64,000 bases of DNA, taken from assembly GCA_002421005.1 (NCBI GenBank), contig DIJC01000005.1, positions 55,115-119,114 of the forward strand. Reading direction: 5' to 3'. The notes below the pieces were generated by a model, which saw only the letters and a list, made by a program, of their open reading frames with translations, had not been told where the DNA came from and did no database searches. The stretch is from Enterobacteriaceae bacterium UBA5654 (GTDB lineage Bacteria > Pseudomonadota > Gammaproteobacteria > Enterobacterales > Enterobacteriaceae). Positions 42,252 through 50,835 of this stretch are shown here, in pieces; position 1 is the first letter of the stretch, and each line of letters starts with the position of its first letter. The position numbers and the translations under genes are program-made.

Positions 42252-43262
42252 TTACGGCATTTCCGGCGGCGTAATGCCAAAGTGATCCCACGCTCTGACC
42301 GTTGCCATACGTCCGCGCGGCGTGCGCTGTAAAAAGCCCTGCTGGATCAGATACGGCTCCAGCACATCTTCAATCGTTTCGCGCTCTTCGCCAATGGCCG
42401 CCGCGAGGTTATCCAGCCCCACCGGGCCACCAAAGAACTTATCCAATACCGCCAGCAGCAGCTTGCGGTCCATATAGTCGAAGCCTTCCGCATCCACGTT
42501 CAGCATATCCAGCGCCTGTGAAGCAATGTCCAGTGAAATGGTGCCGTCGTGACGCACTTCGGAAAAATCACGCACCCGGCGCAGCAGGCGATTGGCAATA
42601 CGCGGCGTACCGCGCGCCCGGCGAGCCACTTCCAGCGCGCCCTCTTCGCTCATCTCCAGCCCCATAAAACGCGCGCTGCGGCTGACGATATACTGCAAAT
42701 CCGGCACCTGATAAAACTCCAGCCGCTGCACAATGCCGAAACGGTCGCGCAGCGGTGAGGTCAGCGATCCTGCGCGGGTGGTCGCACCAATCAGGGTAAA
42801 CGGCGGCAGGTCGATTTTGATTGAGCGCGCGGCAGGCCCTTCGCCAATCATGATATCAAGCTGATAATCTTCCATCGCCGGATAGAGTACTTCCTCTACT
42901 ACCGGCGATAAACGGTGGATTTCATCGATGAACAGCACGTCGTGCGGCTCAAGGTTGGTCAGCATCGCGGCCAGATCGCCCGCCTTCTCCAGCACCGGGC
43001 CAGAAGTGGTACGCAGATTAACGCCCATTTCATTCGCCACGATGTTGGCAAGCGTGGTTTTACCCAGCCCCGGCGGACCAAAAATCAGCAGGTGATCCAG
43101 CGCCTCACCGCGCAGCTTCGCGGCCTGAATGAAGATCTCCATCTGCGAGCGCACCTGCGGCTGACCAATGTATTCTGCCAGCAGTTTGGGACGAATAGCG
43201 CGATCCGCAACGTCTTCAACAAGGGTACTGCCTGCTGAGATCAGGCGGTCTGCTTCAATCAT
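42252..43262 (-). CDS. ruvB: Holliday junction branch-migration ATPase RuvB
   Basis: A 336-aa AAA+ helicase that, as hexamers with RuvA, drives branch migration of Holliday junctions. Walker A is at 62-70 (GPPGLGKTT), Walker B in VLFIDEIHRLSP, sensor 1 in LIGATTRAGSL, and the arginine finger region in RARGTPRIANRLLRRVRD. The C-terminal winged helix binds DNA. It follows ruvA by 8 bases in one SOS-controlled operon. Confidence 0.97.
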   Translation of the reverse strand: MIEADRLISAGSTLVEDVADRAIRPKLLAEYIGQPQVRSQMEIFIQAAKLRGEALDHLLIFGPPGLGKTTLANIVANEMGVNLRTTSGPVLEKAGDLAAMLTNLEPHDVLFIDEIHRLSPVVEEVLYPAMEDYQLDIMIGEGPAARSIKIDLPPFTLIGATTRAGSLTSPLRDRFGIVQRLEFYQVPDLQYIVSRSARFMGLEMSEEGALEVARRARGTPRIANRLLRRVRDFSEVRHDGTISLDIASQALDMLNVDAEGFDYMDRKLLLAVLDKFFGGPVGLDNLAAAIGEERETIEDVLEPYLIQQGFLQRTPRGRMATVRAWDHFGITPPEMP

Positions 43263-43270
43263 CCTCTACC

Positions 43271-43882
43271 TCACAACGCGGCGCGAAGCGCTTCACGTAT
43301 TAATGTTTCACTGTTGGCACCCGGACGAACAATTTTGCTGATCATCCGGCTGGCTTCCTGTGGTTTATAGCCCAGTGCCACCAGCGCAGCAACGGCTTCC
43401 TGCTCCGCATCGTCGTTGGTCGGGCTTGCCGGAGAGGTTAACACCAGATCGGCGGCTGGTGTAAACAGATCGCCGTGTAAACCCTTAAAGCGGTCTTTCA
43501 TTTCCACAATCAGGCGCTCGGCGGTTTTTTTACCGATGCCCGGCAGTTTGACCAGCGCGGCAGGATCTTCGCGCTCAACCGCATTCACAAACTGCTGCGC
43601 TGACATGCCGGACAGAATTGCCAGCGCCAGCTTTGGCCCAACGCCATTGGTTTTAATCAGCTCTTTAAACAGGGTGCGCTCCTGTTTGTTGTTAAACCCG
43701 TACAGCAGTTGCGCGTCTTCGCGCACCACAAAGTGAGTGAAGACGATGGCTTCCTGTCCGGCGTCCGGCAGCTCATAGAAGCAGGTCATCGGCATATGCA
43801 CTTCATAGCCGACGCCGCCCGTTTCCAGCAGTACCAGCGGGGGTTGTTTTTCGAGAATGATGCCTCTGAGTCTGCCTATCAC
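43271..43882 (-). CDS. ruvA: Holliday junction DNA-binding protein RuvA
   Basis: A 203-aa protein that forms tetramers on Holliday junctions and recruits RuvB. An OB fold (about 1-64, MIGRLRGIILEKQPPLVLLE) is followed by helix-hairpin-helix motifs (NGVGPKLALAILSG and LPGIGKKTAERLIVEM) and, after a flexible linker, a C-terminal domain III (DAEQEAVAALVALGYKPQEA) that contacts RuvB. It is the first gene of ruvAB; a LexA box precedes it. Confidence 0.97.
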   Translation of the reverse strand: MIGRLRGIILEKQPPLVLLETGGVGYEVHMPMTCFYELPDAGQEAIVFTHFVVREDAQLLYGFNNKQERTLFKELIKTNGVGPKLALAILSGMSAQQFVNAVEREDPAALVKLPGIGKKTAERLIVEMKDRFKGLHGDLFTPAADLVLTSPASPTNDDAEQEAVAALVALGYKPQEASRMISKIVRPGANSETLIREALRAAL

Positions 43883-43934
43883 GTAACGCTCCTGCGTAAA
43901 GATCTGAAGATGAAGGCTGTATCATAAAAAAAGG

Positions 43935-43950
43935 CTGGATAGATATCCAG
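43935..43950 (-). promoter_or_regulatory. LexA (SOS) box of ruvAB
   Basis: On the minus strand CTGGATATCTATCCAG matches the LexA operator known for E. coli ruvAB (CTG-N10-CAG). It lies about 55 bases before the ruvA start. Confidence 0.93.
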
Positions 43951-44065
43951 CGAGTGATGAAATTAAAATGTTTTAGTGGTGCGGCGCGCTGGCGGAATGT
44001 AGCGCTGACGGGCGATCCATGCCGGTGGTGGCATCAATCGGGCGGGCACGAAAGCGGCACGCAAG

Positions 44066-44836
44066 TCACCCGTCGTTACTTGCGCCGGGTCCCATTTTCC
44101 TGCGCGCCTTTCGTGGACGGACATAATAGTGCATACAGCTGATCGGGTTATTCCCCCGCCCGGACGTTATGTGTTCTGTCGTTTTAACGTGTTTCCGAAT
44201 ACGATAACCGCGACTTATAAACTGTAAAGCCTCCTCCCCCTTTTCCGTTTCCAGCAATAGCTGCCGCGAGGTGTTATATACGCGGTATAAGTCTACGGCT
44301 GAAGGCACCGCCATCCGCCGCTGTTTAAAACGGTAAAGAAGCAACGTCAAAAAGATAAATGCGCTGATTGCCCAAATCGCGATGACAACCGGCAGCGGGC
44401 TGACGTTAAAAAAAATATTTTCGCACGGCTTAGCCACGGCGGGTTTATCTTTAACGACGTTCACGCACATCACGCTGCCAGGCGGCACGCGTTTATCCTT
44501 AACGTGGTACGTCCAGGTTTTGTCGCCCACCCGCCAGGTCAGGTCATAGTCATAAAGCGCGGCGCAGTCGGTTCTGCCGCGAAAATGGTTACAGGTGTCG
44601 GTCATCCTGCGCTCGGCGCTGCTGGTGTAGCGTATTGCCGAGACGTCAGTGGTGGTGGTGATGCTCTGGCGATGGTAGTGATATTCCATCACCACGGCAT
44701 AGCCGGTGAACATCAGTAGCAAGACATAAAATACGGCGAGCGGCTTTTTGAGGACATTAAAATAGTTAAGGACAGCCCAGACGCCTGAAATCAGCAGCAA
44801 TGCATAAAATATCGAGGTCAGGATGCCGGAATTCAT
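44066..44836 (-). CDS. Unrecognised three-segment membrane protein replacing yebB
   Basis: A 256-aa protein from ATG at 44836; a GTG at 44875 would add 13 residues and enter the yebB remnant. Membrane segments lie near residues 5-28 (TSIFYALLLISGVWAVLNYF), 34-52 and 145-168 (VVIAIWAISAFIFLTLLLYR). Between the second and third is a loop with four cysteines (DTCNHFRGRTDC, VMCVN, KPCEN), probably periplasmic. The tail of about 85 residues is basic. I do not recognise the family. E. coli has yebB between ruvA and ruvC; only a fragment of it survives here, so this gene probably arrived by replacement. Confidence 0.72.
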   Translation of the reverse strand: MNSGILTSIFYALLLISGVWAVLNYFNVLKKPLAVFYVLLLMFTGYAVVMEYHYHRQSITTTTDVSAIRYTSSAERRMTDTCNHFRGRTDCAALYDYDLTWRVGDKTWTYHVKDKRVPPGSVMCVNVVKDKPAVAKPCENIFFNVSPLPVVIAIWAISAFIFLTLLLYRFKQRRMAVPSAVDLYRVYNTSRQLLLETEKGEEALQFISRGYRIRKHVKTTEHITSGRGNNPISCMHYYVRPRKARRKMGPGASNDG

Positions 44837-44860
44837 ATTAATGCTGTTGCTCCATGATGT

Positions 44861-45154
44861 TATAAGCTGTATCACACCGACTTTAAATACGACTCATCTC
44901 GCCAGTTTTGCTCAAAGTTTGTGTTCGATATTTATAAAGAGGCGCTGTGTACTTCAATTGGCGATATTCAAACCTTTGAACATCTTCTGCTTAACAACCC
45001 GGATGCAAAACTGACGCTCTGGAAATTCGGATTTTCAGGATCGATTCCGTGGGATCGGAAAACCGTAACGCCTGCCAGCCTGTGGCATCATCCCCGATTA
45101 ACTTTAGTCACCGCGAATGGAATAAAAACGCCCCTGCCTGAAAAAGCCGGGGCG
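44861..45154 (+). pseudogene. yebB: Remnant of yebB (DUF830, papain-like fold), 5' two-thirds missing
   Basis: The plus frame reads KLYHTDFKYDSSRQFCSK, then FVFDIYKEALC, and further on IPWDRKTVTPASLWHHP, matching the C-terminal part of E. coli YebB (IYHTGFKYESSRQFCSK and IPWERKTVTPASLWHHP, from memory). A TGA at 44855 closes the frame upstream and no start codon fits. The N-terminal part is replaced by the divergent membrane gene at 44066-44836. At the 3' end the frame runs into the ruvC terminator and stops only at 45226, antisense to ruvC. It is most likely non-functional. Confidence 0.85.
45123..45154 (-). terminator. Terminator of ruvC
   Basis: On the minus strand CGCCCC (45149-45154) and GGGGCG (45129-45134) pair around a loop that itself contains CTTTTT, followed by GTTTTTATT. 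It overlaps the 3' end of the yebB remnant. Confidence 0.75.
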
Positions 45155-45161
45155 GTGTCAT

Positions 45162-45683
45162 TCAGCGCAGCCGTCCCCGCGCCAGATTCAACCGCGACTC
45201 GCTCATTTGCATCGCGTTCTGGCTGACGTGACAGTGGGTGATGGCAATCGCCAGCGCATCGGCGGCGTCCGCCTGCGGATTAGCGGGCAGCTTCAGCAGC
45301 GTGCGCACCATATGCTGCACCTGGCTTTTTTCTGCGCTGCCGATGCCGACGACGGTTTGCTTAACCTGACGCGCCGCGTATTCGAATACCGGCAGATCCT
45401 GATTAACGGCGGCGACAATGGCGACACCACGCGCCTGCCCCAGCTTCAGCGCCGAGTCGGCGTTTTTCGCCATGAACACCTGTTCGATGGCGAAAAAATC
45501 CGGCTGGAACTGGGTGATGATTTCCGATACGCCCGCATAAATCAGTTTTAGCCGCGACGGTAAATCATCGACTTTAGTACGAATGCATCCACTGCCGAGA
45601 TAGGTCAGTTGCCTGCCCACCTGACGGATCACACCGTAGCCGGTAATGCGCGAACCGGGGTCAATACCGAGAATAATTGACAC
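45162..45683 (-). CDS. ruvC: Holliday junction endonuclease RuvC
   Basis: A 173-aa resolvase that cuts Holliday junctions symmetrically. The catalytic acidic residues lie in MSIILGIDPGSRITGYGVI (D7), FFAIEQVFMAKN (E66) and the C-terminal QADAADALAIAITHCH (D138, D141). Length equals E. coli RuvC. It follows yebC by 36 bases on the same strand and is separated from ruvAB by the accessory insertion, so in this genome it is not directly in the ruvAB transcript, as in E. coli. Confidence 0.97.
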   Translation of the reverse strand: MSIILGIDPGSRITGYGVIRQVGRQLTYLGSGCIRTKVDDLPSRLKLIYAGVSEIITQFQPDFFAIEQVFMAKNADSALKLGQARGVAIVAAVNQDLPVFEYAARQVKQTVVGIGSAEKSQVQHMVRTLLKLPANPQADAADALAIAITHCHVSQNAMQMSESRLNLARGRLR

Positions 45684-45719
45684 GTTATGCCCCCTGCCCG
45701 CAGGCGTTTGACGACACCA

Positions 45720-46460
45720 TTACAGAGTCGCCGCGACCTCGTCGGAGATCTCGCCGTTATGATAAACTTCCTGCACGTCGTCGCAGTCTTCCAGCAAGTC
45801 GATCAGGCGCAGCAGTTTCGGCGCAGTTTCGGCATCCATATCGGCTTTGGTGGACGGGATCATCGACACTTCGGCTTCATCGGCTTTCAGGCCAGCCGCT
45901 TCCAGCGCGTCACGCACGGTACCCATATCTTCCCAGGCGGTGTACACGTCAATTGCGCCGTCGTCGTAGGTCACAACGTCTTCAGCACCGGCTTCCAGCG
46001 CCGCTTCCATAATTGCGTCTTCGTCGCCTTTCTCGAAGGAAATCACACCTTTCTTGCTGAACAGATAAGCCACGGAACCGTCGGTGCCGAGGTTGCCACC
46101 GGTTTTGCTGAAGGCGTGACGCACTTCGGCAACGGTACGGTTGCGGTTGTCAGACAGGCATTCCACCATCACCGCCGTGCCGCCAGGACCGTAACCTTCA
46201 TAAATGATGGTTTCCATGTTCGCGCCTTCATCACCGCCCACGCCGCGTGCAATTGCGCGGTTGAGGGTGTCGCGAGTCATGTTGTTGGACAGGGCTTTAT
46301 CTACCGCCGCACGCAGACGCGGGTTAGCACCGATATCACCGCCGCCCAGACGCGCTGCCGTGACCAGCTCGCGAATGATTTTAGTGAAGATTTTACCGCG
46401 CTTGGAATCCTGCGCAGCCTTGCGGTGTTTGGTGTTGGCCCATTTACTATGACCTGCCAT
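45720..46460 (-). CDS. yebC: YebC/PmpR-family regulatory protein YebC
   Basis: A 246-aa protein matching E. coli YebC in full (MAGHSKWANTKHRKAAQDSK...). The family has been described both as a DNA-binding transcription regulator and, more recently, as a translation factor that relieves ribosome stalling; the E. coli role is not settled. The frame is open 19 codons upstream, into the nudB stop region, but ATG at 46460 is the known start with a GGAGA element upstream. It lies in aspS-nudB-yebC-ruvC order on one strand. Confidence 0.95.
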   Translation of the reverse strand: MAGHSKWANTKHRKAAQDSKRGKIFTKIIRELVTAARLGGGDIGANPRLRAAVDKALSNNMTRDTLNRAIARGVGGDEGANMETIIYEGYGPGGTAVMVECLSDNRNRTVAEVRHAFSKTGGNLGTDGSVAYLFSKKGVISFEKGDEDAIMEAALEAGAEDVVTYDDGAIDVYTAWEDMGTVRDALEAAGLKADEAEVSMIPSTKADMDAETAPKLLRLIDLLEDCDDVQEVYHNGEISDEVAATL

Positions 46461-46488
46461 AAAAATATCTCCGAATGGCTTTGCCTTC

Positions 46489-46932
46489 TCAGGCAGCGTT
46501 AATAACAAATTCTTCAATCGCCTGCCGGTTGCTCCAGGACTTGGTTAATCCGGCGGCATCCGCCGCATCAACCCAGCGGTAGGTCAGATGTTCAGTGAAC
46601 ACGATTTCCCGCTCAGAGGGGAGCGCAAGACAGAACCAGGATTCCGTATTGCGCTCTATGCCCGGTGCATAGCGATGACGTAAATGCGAAAAAATTTCAA
46701 ACTCCACCGTGCGCTGACAGTCGATTAGGGTCAGATGCTCAGACGCAACATCAATCGTGACCTCTTCATGTACTTCACGCACGGCGGCCTGCAACGCAGT
46801 TTCTCCTTCCTCCAGGCTGCCGGTAACCGACTGCCAGAACTCAGGATCGTCGCGTCGCTGTAACATCAGCACCCGTTTCGTATCCTGGGCATAAATCACC
46901 ACCAGCACCGAGACGGGACGCTTATACGGCAT
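46489..46932 (-). CDS. nudB: Dihydroneopterin triphosphate pyrophosphatase NudB
   Basis: A 147-aa Nudix hydrolase that removes pyrophosphate from dihydroneopterin triphosphate in folate synthesis. The Nudix box GSLEEGETALQAAVREVHEE is intact (about residues 37-56). It is three residues shorter at the N-terminus than E. coli NudB as I recall. One base separates its start from the aspS stop, so the two are translationally coupled. No membrane segment. Confidence 0.94.
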   Translation of the reverse strand: MPYKRPVSVLVVIYAQDTKRVLMLQRRDDPEFWQSVTGSLEEGETALQAAVREVHEEVTIDVASEHLTLIDCQRTVEFEIFSHLRHRYAPGIERNTESWFCLALPSEREIVFTEHLTYRWVDAADAAGLTKSWSNRQAIEEFVINAA

Positions 46933-46933
46933 G

Positions 46934-48712
46934 TTACTGATTCTCCGGCTTCTCTTTAGCGATAACCTGAATGCCCAGCTCGCCCAGCGAGGCCGGATTG
47001 GCGAAGCTCGGTGCTTCGGTCATCAGGCAGGCAGCGGCGGTGGTTTTCGGGAACGCGATAACGTCACGGATATTATCGGTGCCGGTCAGCAGCATGGTCA
47101 GACGATCCAGGCCAAACGCCAGGCCCGCGTGCGGCGGAGTACCGTATTTCAGCGCGTCCAGCAGGAAGCCGAATTTCTCACGCTGCTCCTGCTCGTTAAT
47201 GCCAAGAATGCCAAACACGGTTTGCTGCATTTCACCGCTGTGAATACGCACCGAACCGCCGCCCACTTCGTAGCCGTTGATCACCATATCGTAGGCGTTG
47301 GCAACCGCGTCTTCCGGCGCGGCTTTCAGTTCAGCGGCGGACATGTCTTTCGGCGAGGTGAACGGGTGGTGCATCGCGGTCAGGCCGCCTTCACCGTCGT
47401 CTTCAAACATCGGGAAGTCGATAACCCACAGCGGTGCCCATTTGGACTCATCCGTCAGATTCAGGTCTTTACCCAGCTTCAGACGCAGCGCGCCCAGCGC
47501 GTCAGCAACCACTTTCTTATGATCCGCGCCGAAGAAAATCATATCGCCATCCTGCGCACCGGTACGCTCAAGAATAGCGTCAACGATTTCCGCATTGAGG
47601 AATTTCGCGACCGGGCTGTTAATGCCTTCCAGACCTTTCGCCCGCTCGGTGACTTTGATGTAAGCCAGCCCTTTCGCGCCGTAGATCTTAATGAAGTTAC
47701 CGTAGTCGTCGATTTGCTTACGGCTTAAAGAGGCACCGCCCGGCACGCGCAGCGCGGCAACGCGGCCTTTCGGATCGTTAGCCGGACCAGCAAACACCGC
47801 GAACTCAACCGCTTTCAGCAGATCGGCAACGTCAACCAGCTCCATCGGGTTACGCAGATCCGGTTTATCTGAACCGTAACGGCGCTCAGCTTCAGCGAAG
47901 GTCATGATTGGGAAATCGCCCAGATCCACGCCCTTCACTTCCTGCCACAGATTGCGCACCAGCGCTTCCATCACTTCGCGCACCTGCGGTGCGGTCATGA
48001 AAGAGGTCTCTACGTCGATCTGGGTAAATTCCGGCTGGCGGTCAGCGCGTAAGTCTTCATCGCGGAAGCATTTAACGATCTGATAATAGCGGTCAAAACC
48101 GGACATCATCAGCAGCTGTTTGAACAACTGCGGGGACTGCGGCAGCGCGTAGAATTTGCCTTTATGAACGCGCGAAGGCACGAGGTAATCGCGCGCGCCT
48201 TCCGGCGTGGCTTTGGTCAGCATCGGGGTTTCGATGTCGAGGAAGCCGTGGTCGTCCATAAAGCGGCGCACCAGGCTTGTGATCTTCGCGCGGGTTTTCA
48301 GGCGCTGGGCCATTTCCGGGCGACGCAGATCCAGGTAGCGGTACTTCAGGCGCGCTTCTTCAGTGTTGACATGATTAGAGTCGAGCGGCAGTGATTCTGA
48401 ACGGTTGATGATGGTCAGGTCAGTTGCGAAAACTTCAACTTCGCCGGTCGCCATCTCTTTGTTGGTGTTTTTTTCGTCACGCGCACGCACGGTGCCGGTG
48501 ATTTTAATGCAGAACTCATTACGCAGTTCAGAGGCCAGCTTGAAGGCTTCGTCACGATCGGGATCGAAGAAGACCTGAACAATGCCTTCGCGGTCGCGCA
48601 TATCGATAAAGATCAGGCTGCCTAGATCGCGACGACGGTTGACCCAACCACACAGAGTCACCTGCTGCCCCACGTGGGACAGTCGTAGCTGTCCGCAATA
48701 TTCTGTACGCAT
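46934..48712 (-). CDS. aspS: Aspartyl-tRNA synthetase AspS
   Basis: A 592-aa class II synthetase that charges tRNA-Asp. An N-terminal OB-fold anticodon domain (about 1-105, QVTLCGWVNRRRDLGSLIFI) is followed by the catalytic core with motif 2 (FRDEDLRADRQPEFTQID) and motif 3 (GLAFGLDRLTMLLTG), separated by the bacterial GAD insertion domain. It is complete and matches E. coli AspS (590 aa). It heads aspS-nudB-yebC-ruvC. Divergent yecD starts about 250 bases away. Confidence 0.97.
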   Translation of the reverse strand: MRTEYCGQLRLSHVGQQVTLCGWVNRRRDLGSLIFIDMRDREGIVQVFFDPDRDEAFKLASELRNEFCIKITGTVRARDEKNTNKEMATGEVEVFATDLTIINRSESLPLDSNHVNTEEARLKYRYLDLRRPEMAQRLKTRAKITSLVRRFMDDHGFLDIETPMLTKATPEGARDYLVPSRVHKGKFYALPQSPQLFKQLLMMSGFDRYYQIVKCFRDEDLRADRQPEFTQIDVETSFMTAPQVREVMEALVRNLWQEVKGVDLGDFPIMTFAEAERRYGSDKPDLRNPMELVDVADLLKAVEFAVFAGPANDPKGRVAALRVPGGASLSRKQIDDYGNFIKIYGAKGLAYIKVTERAKGLEGINSPVAKFLNAEIVDAILERTGAQDGDMIFFGADHKKVVADALGALRLKLGKDLNLTDESKWAPLWVIDFPMFEDDGEGGLTAMHHPFTSPKDMSAAELKAAPEDAVANAYDMVINGYEVGGGSVRIHSGEMQQTVFGILGINEQEQREKFGFLLDALKYGTPPHAGLAFGLDRLTMLLTGTDNIRDVIAFPKTTAAACLMTEAPSFANPASLGELGIQVIAKEKPENQ

Positions 48713-48964
48713 GAGATATCCCTTAACTTAGCCGCAGGCTGATTGTCACCTGCCTTGCAGGCAATACTGTCGCAGCTTTAGCTGAATGTACAACTGGATG
48801 AAAAAAGGGGGCTATTATACTGGAATTTCTGCCCGGCGATAAGCCCGATAGACGCCGGAAGCCTGTTTGCTGGCCGGTTATTGCGTATTCTCACAAAAAT
48901 TAACAAATTTTGTGACGCGGGCAGGGTATGGTTAGCGACTAACGTCATAAAAACGGGAATAAAC

Positions 48965-49531
48965 ATGCTGGAACTGAATGCGAAAAAAACGGCGCTGGTA
49001 GTCATCGACTTACAGGAAGGCATTCTGCCCTTTGCTGGCGGGCCTCATGCGGCAAATGACGTGGTTGAGCGCGCCGCACGTCTGGCGTCAAAGTGCCGTG
49101 AACGCGGCGCGCCGGTGATACTGGTACGCGTGGGCTGGACAGCGGATTTTGCCGAAGCGCTTAAGCAACCGGTCGACGCGCAGACTGGCGGCGGGCAGCT
49201 TCCTGAAAACTGGTGGCACTATCCGCAGGCGCTCGGTCATCAAAGCAGCGATATTAACGTCATCAAGCGGCAGTGGGGCGCGTTTTACGGCACCGATCTG
49301 GAGCTGCAACTACGCCGTCGCGGAATTGAGACTATTATTCTTTGTGGGATCTCTACCAATATTGGCGTGGAATCCACGGCCCGTAACGCCTGGGAGCTGG
49401 GTTTTAACCTGGTAGTGGTGGAAGATGCCTGTAGCGCCGCGACTACCGAACAGCATCAGGGCAGCATGACGCACATTTTCCCGCGCATTGGACGAGTGCG
49501 CCGCACAGAGGACGTTTTAAACGCATTATGA
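48965..49531 (+). CDS. yecD: YecD, isochorismatase-family hydrolase without the usual cysteine
   Basis: A 188-aa cysteine-hydrolase-like protein with the family Asp (ALVVIDLQEGILPF) and Lys (INVIKRQWGAFYGTDLE). At the place of the nucleophilic Cys (usually in a T-x-x-C-V-x-x-T-A-R context) the sequence reads ISTNIGVESTAR, with Gly. The catalytic role is therefore doubtful; E. coli YecD, as I recall, has the same Gly. The frame is open 28 codons upstream, but ATG at 48965 gives the E. coli length. The stop overlaps the yecE start. Confidence 0.92.
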   Translation: MLELNAKKTALVVIDLQEGILPFAGGPHAANDVVERAARLASKCRERGAPVILVRVGWTADFAEALKQPVDAQTGGGQLPENWWHYPQALGHQSSDINVIKRQWGAFYGTDLELQLRRRGIETIILCGISTNIGVESTARNAWELGFNLVVVEDACSAATTEQHQGSMTHIFPRIGRVRRTEDVLNAL

Positions 49532-50346
49532 TTTACATTGGTCTGCCGCAGTGGTCGCACCCTAAATGGGGACGATTGGGAATTACCAGCCTTGAAGATT
49601 ACGCCCGCCATTTTAACTGCGTGGAGGGCAATACCACGCTCTACGCACTGCCGAAAGCGGAAATCGTCGAGCGCTGGCGCGAGCAGACCCATGACGCTTT
49701 TCGCTTCTGCTTTAAATTTCCGGCGACCATTTCCCATCAGGCGGCGCTGCGCCATTGCGACGATCTGACGCAGGCGTTTTTTAGCCGTCTGTCACCGCTG
49801 GCGGATCGCATCGGCCAATACTGGCTTCAGCTTCCGGCCACGTTCGGTCCGCAGGATCTCCCTGCCCTGTGGCATTTTCTGGATACGTTGCCCGCGACGT
49901 TCACCTATGGGGTTGAAGTTCGTCATCCTGAATTTTTCGCCAAAGGTGATGCCGAACAGCAACTCAACCGGGGTCTTCATCAGCGCAACGTCAATCGGGT
50001 GATCCTCGACAGCCGCCCGGTGCACAGCGCCCTGCCGCACAGTGAAGCGGTGATTAAAGCGCAAAGCATGAAGCCCAAAGTCCCGGTCCATGCGGTGATC
50101 ACCGGCAATCAGCCGATGGTGCGGTTTATCGGCAGTGATGATATGGCGCAAAATCAGGCGCTGTTTGACGTGTGGCTGAAACTGCTGCCGCAGTGGGAAC
50201 AGACCACCACGCCGTGGCTGTTTTTGCACACCCCGGATATTGCCCATGCGCCTGAACTGGTCGATACCCTCTGGCCTGCGCTGCGTGCGGCAATCCCCGC
50301 GCTGGGTGAGGCTCCTGATATTCCGCAACAATCTTCTCTTTTCTGA
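49528..50346 (+). CDS. yecE: YecE, DUF72 family protein
   Basis: A 272-aa TIM-barrel-like DUF72 protein matching E. coli YecE (MIYIGLPQWSHPKWGRLGIT...). Conserved stretches include FNCVEGNTTLYALPK, FRFCFKFPATISHQ and YGVEVRHPEFF. The biochemical function is unknown. The ATG overlaps the yecD stop (ATGA), indicating co-translation with the isochorismatase-like protein. A short gap to yecN follows. Confidence 0.93.
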   Translation: MIYIGLPQWSHPKWGRLGITSLEDYARHFNCVEGNTTLYALPKAEIVERWREQTHDAFRFCFKFPATISHQAALRHCDDLTQAFFSRLSPLADRIGQYWLQLPATFGPQDLPALWHFLDTLPATFTYGVEVRHPEFFAKGDAEQQLNRGLHQRNVNRVILDSRPVHSALPHSEAVIKAQSMKPKVPVHAVITGNQPMVRFIGSDDMAQNQALFDVWLKLLPQWEQTTTPWLFLHTPDIAHAPELVDTLWPALRAAIPALGEAPDIPQQSSLF

Positions 50347-50398
50347 TGACATTACCTGACATAGACTGTGCGCCATGCCAGCCTGAAAGGAAATGTGT

Positions 50399-50794
50399 AT
50401 GGTAAGCGCGCTGTATGCCGTGCTGGGTGCATTGCTGCTCATCAAGTTCTCGTTTGATGTCGCCCGTCTGCGTATGCAATATCGCGTTTCTTATGGTGAC
50501 GGCGGTTTTAGCGAGCTGCAAAGCGCTATCCGCATTCAAAGTAACGCTCTGGAATATATTCCCATCGCGCTGGTCTTACTGCTGTTTATGGAAATGAACG
50601 GCGCGGAAACCTGGATGGTCCACGTTTGCGGCCTGCTGCTGCTTGCCGGACGCCTGATGCATTATTACGGTCTGCACCAGCGGCTCGGTCGCTGGAAACG
50701 CTCCGGCCTGAGCGCCACCTGGTGTGCGCTGGTGCTGATGGTGCTGGCCAATATCTGGTATATGCCGTGGGAGTTGGTTTTCACCCTGCATTAG
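50399..50794 (+). CDS. yecN: YecN, MAPEG-family membrane protein
   Basis: A 131-aa protein with four membrane segments, of the MAPEG family (membrane-associated proteins in eicosanoid and glutathione metabolism), matching E. coli YecN in length and sequence. The family signature lies in SAIRIQSNALEYIPIALVLL. The substrate is unknown in bacteria. An ATG two codons earlier (50393) is possible, but ATG at 50399 has AAGGA at 7 bases and gives the E. coli length. Confidence 0.92.
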   Translation: MVSALYAVLGALLLIKFSFDVARLRMQYRVSYGDGGFSELQSAIRIQSNALEYIPIALVLLLFMEMNGAETWMVHVCGLLLLAGRLMHYYGLHQRLGRWKRSGLSATWCALVLMVLANIWYMPWELVFTLH

Positions 50795-50835
50795 CGCACA
50801 ATACGCCACTTTTTTTATTTTTAGGTTTTAACGTT

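Noticed and set aside
43954..44142. Plus-strand 62-codon frame near ruvA as a possible yebB N-terminal remnant
   Set aside because: The residues do not resemble the YebB N-terminus, and the frame overlaps the end of the unknown membrane gene in antisense.
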